Below are positions 59,101 to 64,000 of a stretch of DNA of 64,000 nucleotides, in pieces. The notes beneath the pieces are model-generated. The model saw only the letters and a list, made by a program, of their open reading frames with translations, was not told the DNA's origin and made no database searches. Both the position numbers and the translations under genes were made by a program. Each line of letters begins with the position of its first letter. Positions within the stretch are counted from its first letter, which is position 1. Origin of the DNA: ECT2AJA-110-A sp035399845 (GTDB lineage Bacteria > Planctomycetota > Phycisphaerae > UBA1845 > UTPLA1); the NCBI GenBank assembly GCA_035399845.1, contig DAOPJV010000003.1:62001-126000 (forward strand), read 5' to 3'.

Positions 59101-61569
59101 GTTCTCCACGCCGCCGATTCGGGTCAGGACCTCAACTTCGCGACAGGCGCCGTTCGGACAATCGCCGCCCTCCCCGCAGCCGCCCCCGGGGCCCTGGACC
59201 ACGTCATCCCCGATCGGATCGGTGTCGATCCGGTGGTTCGGCCCCGCGCCAATGATGATCTGGCCGACGCCGGCGGGATCGCCGACGGCTATCAACTGCG
59301 TGTCGTCGCCCATCGCCACGGTATCCGCGACGCCATTGCCATTGTCGATGATGGACGGCGTCGTGTTCCCGTCACATCGCCCCACGACCCTCGTGCCATA
59401 CCCGTTGACTGTCATGCGCACGTCATCGCCGCCGGGCGTCGTATCGAGCACGCCGTTCGGTCCCGCGAGAATCAGCACGCCGTCCTGTCCGGCCACTTCG
59501 CAATCTCCCGGCACGACCTGGATGTCGTCGCGGCTGGCTCGCGTATGGGCGCAGCCGTCGCCACCGTCGATGATCGTGTTGCCGACGCGGATGTCATCAC
59601 CCGCAGGGACCGACTCGAGAAACTCGTTGGGCCCCGGCTCGATAATCAGACCGCCCGGCGCCACGGGCAGACAGATCGGATCGTCGAGCTGAACGTCGTC
59701 GCCGATGGCCCACGTTTCCGCACAGCCGTTCGGTCCAACGCCGATGGCGTCGAACGCCGCGTTCTTGCGCTTGCCGAGAATCTCCTGAAGCGCGTGACCG
59801 AGCGTGATGCCCGCGGGCCGCGCGTTGGCGTCGAATACACTGTTCGTGGCAACGCGATAACGCTCCACGGCGCCGTTGCCATAGTCAATGATGAGCCCCG
59901 CCGTGCGATCGTTCACATCCTGCGTAATGAACGCCAGATTGCGGCCCGCCTCGTCGACAACATCGAAGTTCGCCACCTTGAACAACAGACCGCGCGGGCT
60001 GCGCATCAGGTCCTCGACGAGACTCGGATAGACTTCCGTGCTCTTGAAGACGAACGGCCCCCGCTCGCCCTGTGGACTGAGCGCATACTGCGGATTGGCG
60101 CCGGTATCGACTGTCAACGCCGACAGCAGTGTCGCAACGGGCACAAAGACCGATCGGTTCGTCGGATCCTGAGTGAGCGCCGTCAGTTCGAGGTTGCTGA
60201 TGTTGAACGCCGTATCGCCGTCATTCAGGACGCTGACGAGCACCTCGACGCTCGCCCCCTCAACGGTCCGCGTCACGGACTGCGTCTCGTCCACCTGCGC
60301 CGTTGTCGACAGCGATTCCTGATACGCCTGCTGGGCCTGTCGCGTGGACGCCTGGCTGACGGTGGAGGTCGTCTCGTTGGCGTAGGTGAATTTCGTGCTG
60401 AGTTTCTGGCCGTTTGACGATTCCGTTTCCGTACCAACCTTGGTACCACGGGACAGTTCAAGGCCCGCCTCGCCGACGAGCTTGTTCACTTCCGTCTCGC
60501 TCGTCTGATAGGTTTTCGATTCGCTCTCCGTCAGCGTGACTTCCGTTGATTCCGCGACGCTCTGACTCTGTCCCTGCGTGTCGGTATAGGCGAATCGCGT
60601 ATCGAGGCGCAGCGCCATGTCGCCGACATCGATGCGTGGTCGCGGGAGGTCCGCGATGAGCGGATTCCGCGTCGCCAGGATAGTCTCGACGTTGTCGGCG
60701 ATGCCGTCGCCATCGGTATCGCTCAGCAGGGGCGAGGTTCGAAATACGTTGATCTCCGAGGCGTCGGGAATGCCGTCGGCGTCCGTATCCTGCCGAACGA
60801 TACTCGTGAAATGCACGAACAACTCGTCTCGATCGTTGATCGTGTCGTCGTCCGTGTCCTTGTCCGTGGGATCGCTCCGGCGGAGCTTTTCCTGCAGGTC
60901 GCTGAGACCATCGCCGTCCGTGTCGACGACGCTCGGATCGCTGACGACGCCGCGCTCGACGACTTCGCCGTCCGTCATCGTGATGCGCACGATCCAGCCA
61001 AGCTGCTCCTCGGCGTCGGGGAGGCCGTCGCCGTCGGTATCGGGTCCGCCGTTCGCCGCGGCCGTCCCCCAGAACGAGATGTCGGAGTCGATGCGACCGT
61101 CGAAGGCGATCTGTTTCGGCGCCATCGGAATGCCGACGCGATCCTTCACATTGATCACGGCCAGATCGTACTGGACGGGGCTCTGGGCCCACGTCGTCAG
61201 TTCGACAGCCGTCCGATCCAGATCGACGAACCTGGCGGACATCACGCCGACGTAGCCCGCCTCCGTGTTGATGTTGGTTGTTGCGATCAGGTAGTTCGAC
61301 GGCTCGGTGGCGCTGTCGCCCATCACTTTGTCGTAGGAGACGACAACCGTCGTATTGCCCAGCGAGATGGCGCCGATCACGCGCGGCCGCTCTCGATTGG
61401 AACTGTCGGCGGCGGATGTCGGCTGTGTCGTTGGCAACTGGAACGCCGATGGCGTGTCCGGCGCCGACTGCTGTGCGCACTCCGCCGCCAGCAGACTGAT
61501 CAGACCGCCGGCGCTCAGGCAGGCGATCGTGAACCTCATGAAACGGGAATGTCGATGTCGAGTCGCCAT
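56146..61569 (-). CDS. Giant repeat-rich lipoprotein (TSP3-like and GPNG...GDD repeats)
   Basis: 1807 residues, GAGGAG ribosome site. The signal ends L-L-A-A-E-C, so lipidation is possible. A first TSP3-like Asp-rich block (D-T-D-G-D-G-L-P-D-A-E and relatives) lies near residues 180-310. A Ser/Thr/Glu-rich helical segment (335-420) and a beta-rich stretch follow. A zone of about 14 copies of G-x-N-G-x-x-D-T-x-x-x-G-D-D is spread over 57361-59755. Two copies of a roughly 110-residue domain (G-D-G-E-Y-x-x-x-L-x, ending E-D-D-P) lie near 1080 and at the C-terminus, with more TSP3-like repeats between. Probably a calcium-loaded surface protein. No enzyme domain was seen. Confidence 0.88.
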   Translation of the reverse strand: MATRHRHSRFMRFTIACLSAGGLISLLAAECAQQSAPDTPSAFQLPTTQPTSAADSSNRERPRVIGAISLGNTTVVVSYDKVMGDSATEPSNYLIATTNINTEAGYVGVMSARFVDLDRTAVELTTWAQSPVQYDLAVINVKDRVGIPMAPKQIAFDGRIDSDISFWGTAAANGGPDTDGDGLPDAEEQLGWIVRITMTDGEVVERGVVSDPSVVDTDGDGLSDLQEKLRRSDPTDKDTDDDTINDRDELFVHFTSIVRQDTDADGIPDASEINVFRTSPLLSDTDGDGIADNVETILATRNPLIADLPRPRIDVGDMALRLDTRFAYTDTQGQSQSVAESTEVTLTESESKTYQTSETEVNKLVGEAGLELSRGTKVGTETESSNGQKLSTKFTYANETTSTVSQASTRQAQQAYQESLSTTAQVDETQSVTRTVEGASVEVLVSVLNDGDTAFNISNLELTALTQDPTNRSVFVPVATLLSALTVDTGANPQYALSPQGERGPFVFKSTEVYPSLVEDLMRSPRGLLFKVANFDVVDEAGRNLAFITQDVNDRTAGLIIDYGNGAVERYRVATNSVFDANARPAGITLGHALQEILGKRKNAAFDAIGVGPNGCAETWAIGDDVQLDDPICLPVAPGGLIIEPGPNEFLESVPAGDDIRVGNTIIDGGDGCAHTRASRDDIQVVPGDCEVAGQDGVLILAGPNGVLDTTPGGDDVRMTVNGYGTRVVGRCDGNTTPSIIDNGNGVADTVAMGDDTQLIAVGDPAGVGQIIIGAGPNHRIDTDPIGDDVVQGPGGGCGEGGDCPNGACREVEVLTRIGGVENNFGERRFWTIFTTRDFDPSVDFDDIPLNAGDVISIAYVQDKDDDGLFAREEFLYGSSDRDDNTDGCPLGDGQPGCDTNVFDFDTVRDYEEVRLGWPVQVEGRPSYFAYSDPISPDTDSDRLFDDEERFYGTDPIKQDTDDDGISDSDELGGYDVLRRDGALIRHVPQYQSAVIVATRTGVAETLAVLDDIQVIAVGDPVAPGDVVIAPGPNGTIESNPTGTERLEATGIILDGGNGLPETVAIGDDIQIGASPMSTRTVTVTFLDFEPRGNACDGADDGEYSFSLKIRKNATQTLFTLNDQATLPQFGLRNFDDATDPNGFSFDVAPSDTFALTASIREDDPVCDAATGNAIIEPTTGGNGFADTVAVGDDLQVVPVGTPVMPGDVVILPGPNNMLDSAVGMPGVCVPVIIEPQMNGNGTVDTTAAGDDIQVIAVGMMANPGDVVISPGPNGQIDTNAAGDDEPVAGGGACATCFGACTGDDVMSTVMAGDSCEDSGCPGGTCLTGIDFDEWNPQPKAYTMAGISDGMIVTFSGGPGCFSSARLRARINISSGANVVPGAVLVRAGNNGVVDSTPMGDDLFGAPHLRNFATDPLNRDTDADALFDGVERSLTANPNDVTDASRFRDNDRDGLVNYVEDTGWFIGAVINGQLMCRNAAGGFIVVTDEFNPPAGCVIVTSDKFEPDTDHDGLPDLLEMMVRSDPNDRDTDGDGLLDTDEFNPESQFSVPLPLYRDFQDLCFDADRCAFTPIEDAYGTSIVLADTDADGLDDREEIFETWVISPCIVTAGGAVSQLPLEVSSRPTSSDWDNDGVPDGQERNQGTDPNNPDTDGDGRVDDIMVDGAPDGCGKLVTVSFVSLAVGADECEDDPGDGEYIITLRVHHNGLTDTFTRSAADVDENETVMFGSGFTTTFLLRPGTTFYLSGEVREDDPNDDEVWTFGSRAGTSFNFNVMTGSNLTIQPVPGEYDDSCLDDDVITFNISIAPA

Positions 61570-61880
61570 GAAATCGCTCCTCGCCGTCGCAATTTGACGG
61601 CCAAGCCTTCCGTTGTCTCGAGTCAGTGGTCAGGAACCGGGAGTCGCCGGCGCCGCGCAGCGCGGCGCGGCGACAACGCCACTAGTCCATACACGGACGC
61701 GCGACGATCCCCGTCAGAATTTTTCGGAATCCGGCCGACCCCCGAGATCAGGACGCTTCAGGTGGAAAACGACACGCTATCGGCCGTGACAGAAATACAG
61801 CGCATCAGTTTTGCCTTCGATCTCCAGGGCGTTAGGGTATAGTAAATCCAGAACTTATCGTCTCTGGGGCGCCACCAATC
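61570..61880. other. Intergenic region between the giant lipoprotein gene and the ECF gene
   Basis: 311 bases holding divergent promoters. CGCCGCGC-A-GCGCGGCG (61651-61667) is a near-loopless palindrome. TATAGT at about 61838 could be a -10 box for the sigma gene, but no well-spaced -35 was found. No coding frame supported. Confidence 0.4.
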
Positions 61881-62450
61881 ATGCCGGATCATCGAATCAC
61901 AGAGGCCCTTCAGCGGGTCACTCAGGGCCACGGGTCCGCCGTCGACCAGATCCTGCCGCTCGTCTACGACGAATTGCGGGACCTGGCCCGCGCCTTCATG
62001 CGCCATCAGCCGGCGGGGCATACGCTTCAGCCGACGGCGCTCGTACACGAGGCCTGCGCGAAGATGCTCGGGCCGAACGCGGGCGTCCCGGAGAACCGGG
62101 TTCACTTCTTCGCGATCGCGGCCAAGGCCATGCGCCAGGTGCTGGCCAACCATGCGCGTGACAAGCGCGCCGCCAAGCGCAGCCCGGACGGTCATCAGGT
62201 GACCTGCAGCGACATCGAGACACCGAGCGGCGGCGGCCGAATCGACATGGTCGATCTCGACGAGGCGCTGACGGAACTGTCGAATCTGGACGAACGTCAG
62301 TATCGACTCGTCGAGCTGCGATTCTTCGCGGGCATGACGATTGAGGAGGCGGCCCAGGCGATGAACGTCTCGCAGTCCACGATCGAACGTGAATGGCGCA
62401 TGGCGCGGGCGTGGCTCGGCGCCCGCCTGCGTGATGGCTACGAGTCATGA
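61881..62450 (+). CDS. ECF-type sigma factor (TIGR02999-like)
   Basis: 189 residues. Opening L-P-L-V-Y-D-E-L-R-D-L-A-R-A-F-M and L-Q-P-T-A-L-V-H-E-A are typical of the planctomycete/acidobacterial TIGR02999 group. F-F-A-I-A-A-K-A-M-R-Q-V-L-A-N-H-A-R is region 2.4, and L-R-F-F-A-G-M-T-I-E-E-A-A-Q-A-M-N-V-S is region 4. Region 3 is lacking, as expected. ATGA overlap with the Ser/Thr kinase gene shows co-translation, a pairing in which the kinase may control the sigma factor by phosphorylation (family knowledge, not shown here). Confidence 0.95.
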   Translation: MPDHRITEALQRVTQGHGSAVDQILPLVYDELRDLARAFMRHQPAGHTLQPTALVHEACAKMLGPNAGVPENRVHFFAIAAKAMRQVLANHARDKRAAKRSPDGHQVTCSDIETPSGGGRIDMVDLDEALTELSNLDERQYRLVELRFFAGMTIEEAAQAMNVSQSTIEREWRMARAWLGARLRDGYES

Positions 62451-64000
62451 CGCCCGAGTTGTTCCAACGCGCCAAGGGCGTCTTCCTGGACGCCTGCGAA
62501 ATCCCGGAGTCGAAACGCGACGCCTTTCTGGGTGCGGTGTGCGCCGACGACGCGGCGCTGCGACAGGCGGTTGAGTCCCTGCTCGCCAGCGACGCGCGCC
62601 CCATGGCGCTGGTCGACGACCATGTTGTTCGGGGACAGCTTGAGAGCATGCTTGCCGAGGACGCCGGCGACGAATCGTCGAGCCGTGGCCTCGCGATCCC
62701 CGCGACGATCGGCGAATTCACGATCATCCGGAAGATCGGCGAAGGCGGCATGGGAACCGTCTATGAGGCGTCACAATCGGCGCCCCGGCGCGTTGTGGCG
62801 CTGAAAATGATGCGGGCGGACTTCGGAAGCCGTCAGCTCGTCCGACGCTTCCGGCGGGAAATCGACCTGCTCGGCCGTCTCGATCATCCGGGCATTGCGC
62901 GCATCTTCCAGGCGGGGACCGTGATGTCGCCGTCGGGCGAACAGCCCTACTTCGCCATGGAACTGATCCGCGGCGAAACGCTCATGAGATCGGTGCGGCA
63001 GTCTCAGCTCGATCTCCGCACAAAAATCGAGCTGTTCACGGCGATCTGCGACGCGGTCCATTTCGCTCACCTGCGCGGCGTCATTCATCGAGACCTCAAG
63101 CCGGGCAACATCATGGTGAACGAGAGCGGGGCGCCCGTCATCCTTGATTTCGGCGTCGCGCGCGTAACGGACGCCGATGTCCAGATGACAACGCTGACGA
63201 TCCACGCCGACCAGATTGTCGGCACGCTCGCCTACATGAGCCCGGAACAGGCGACGTCGTCCGCCCACGACATCGACGCCCGCGCGGACATCTACGCCCT
63301 GGGCGTGATTCTCTATGAGCTGCTGACGGGGCGACTGCCGCTCAATCTTGATGGCAAGTCCCTGGCGGACGCGGCCCTGGCCATCCGCGACGACGCGCCG
63401 ACGCGCCTCAGCCACTTCGACAGGACGCTGCGCGGCGATCTGGAGACGATCGTGCGGAAGGCGATGGAGAAGGACCCCAATCGGCGCTATCTCTCCGCCG
63501 CCGATCTGTCGCAGGACCTGCGGCGCTACCTGGCCGACCAGCCGATCATCGCCCGGCCGCCGTCGGCCGTTTATGAGTTCCGCAAATTCGCGAAGCGGAA
63601 TCGCGCGCTGGTCTCGACGATCTGCCTCGCCCTCACTGCCCTCGTCGCCGTCGCGGCAATCGCCACGTTTGAGGCCGTCGCCGCAACCGAGGCGCGAACG
63701 ATCGCCGAACAGGAAGCCGAACGCGCCAGAGCGAGCGTGACCTTCCTGAGCAATCTCCTTGCGTCCGCCGATCCGGATCGCGCCCTCGGCAGGGAAGTCA
63801 CGGTCCGGGACATACTCGATCGAGCCTCGGACATGATCGATCATGGCGCCGTCGCCGAACATCCCGCGACGCTCGCCGAACTGCACACGACGATCGGCCG
63901 AAGCTATCAGGCCCTGGGCGAATTCCAGGAGGCCAGGAAGCACCTGCAGCGCGCCTGCGATCTGAATCGCGAGGTCTTTGGGCCCACGAACGCGCGTGTC
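62447..64000 (+). CDS. Ser/Thr protein kinase with C-terminal TPR-like region, partial (3' end cut)
   Basis: 518 codons to the window end, no stop reached. Kinase domain from about 86 to 360: G-E-G-G-M-G-T-V-Y glycine loop, K in V-A-L-K-M-M, H-R-D-L-K-P-G-N catalytic loop, D-F-G-V-A-R, and M-S-P-E-Q-A activation-segment end, so it is catalytically complete. The N-terminal 80 residues are a helical segment found ahead of such planctomycete kinases. A single membrane segment (about 386-404) follows, then helical repeats that look like TPR at the cut. It probably senses signals outside and acts on the co-translated ECF factor. Confidence 0.96.
   Translation, partial: MTPELFQRAKGVFLDACEIPESKRDAFLGAVCADDAALRQAVESLLASDARPMALVDDHVVRGQLESMLAEDAGDESSSRGLAIPATIGEFTIIRKIGEGGMGTVYEASQSAPRRVVALKMMRADFGSRQLVRRFRREIDLLGRLDHPGIARIFQAGTVMSPSGEQPYFAMELIRGETLMRSVRQSQLDLRTKIELFTAICDAVHFAHLRGVIHRDLKPGNIMVNESGAPVILDFGVARVTDADVQMTTLTIHADQIVGTLAYMSPEQATSSAHDIDARADIYALGVILYELLTGRLPLNLDGKSLADAALAIRDDAPTRLSHFDRTLRGDLETIVRKAMEKDPNRRYLSAADLSQDLRRYLADQPIIARPPSAVYEFRKFAKRNRALVSTICLALTALVAVAAIATFEAVAATEARTIAEQEAERARASVTFLSNLLASADPDRALGREVTVRDILDRASDMIDHGAVAEHPATLAELHTTIGRSYQALGEFQEARKHLQRACDLNREVFGPTNARV

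Overview
The window is high-GC DNA that reads best as Planctomycetota (inferred from gene content, not from a marker gene). The pointers are an ECF sigma factor of the TIGR02999 type followed directly by a PASTA-less Ser/Thr kinase with a TPR-like tail, a PEP-CTERM protein beside a dockerin-tailed paralog, prepilin-type pseudopilin, thrombospondin type-3 (Asp-rich) repeat lipoproteins, many secreted lipoproteins, and a LpxK/heptose operon showing a Gram-negative outer membrane. About 48 protein genes and one tRNA are supported. The first gene (MddA-like) and the last (protein kinase) are cut by the window edges.

Layout. 0-5.4 kb: MddA-like membrane methyltransferase, a PilZ-REC-HPt-like regulator, a SAM methyltransferase, a DUF4097-like exported protein, and a membrane-anchored HtrA protease. 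5.4-10.7 kb: a repeat-rich accessory stretch. A 291-bp tandem, palindrome-containing repeat lies upstream of a coupled pair of secreted amidohydrolases, a decayed copy lies downstream, and a REP-associated tyrosine transposase (RAYT) sits among four copies of a multi-hairpin REP-like repeat. 10.7-23.5 kb: housekeeping and small-molecule genes (two exported agmatine/peptidylarginine-deiminase-like proteins, purL with two PurS-like domains, accA, larE, a marR/ankyrin divergent pair with a clear palindromic operator, methyltransferase, FMN reductase, zinc-ribbon protein, Nudix, MscS). 23.5-31.5 kb: macro-domain protein, acyl-CoA dehydrogenase-like protein, condensation-type acyltransferase, polysaccharide deacetylase, methyltransferase, and a large FAD/Fe-S 2-hydroxyacid dehydrogenase. 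31.5-35 kb: minus-strand operon lpxK - deoxyhypusine-synthase-like - gmhB with a membrane tail. 35-43 kb: lipoprotein, glycerate kinase, hydrolase, membrane proteins, pseudopilin, and the PEP-CTERM/dockerin pair. 43-53 kb: radical SAM protein, REC-GAF-HD-GYP c-di-GMP phosphodiesterase, Tat-exported glycosylasparaginase, an ECF sigma/anti-sigma/STN-domain cassette, a lipoprotein, a GMC oxidoreductase, and tRNA(CAT). 53-61.6 kb: three minus-strand lipoproteins, one of them 1807 residues with two repeat families. 61.9-64 kb: ECF sigma factor and Ser/Thr kinase.

The most unusual signals are non-coding: (i) heptanucleotide-period arrays (GAGTNNN on the minus strand) that run up to the TAG stop codons of two unrelated genes, (ii) the 291-bp repeat with an imperfect 33-bp inverted repeat, bracketing the amidohydrolase pair, and (iii) the RAYT with its array of three-hairpin repeats. 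Among proteins, the DHS-like gene inside the lipid A/heptose operon, the GmhB-membrane-tail fusion, the PEP-CTERM/dockerin twin paralogs and the GPNG...GDD repeat family deserve follow-up. No defence system, CRISPR array or prophage was found.
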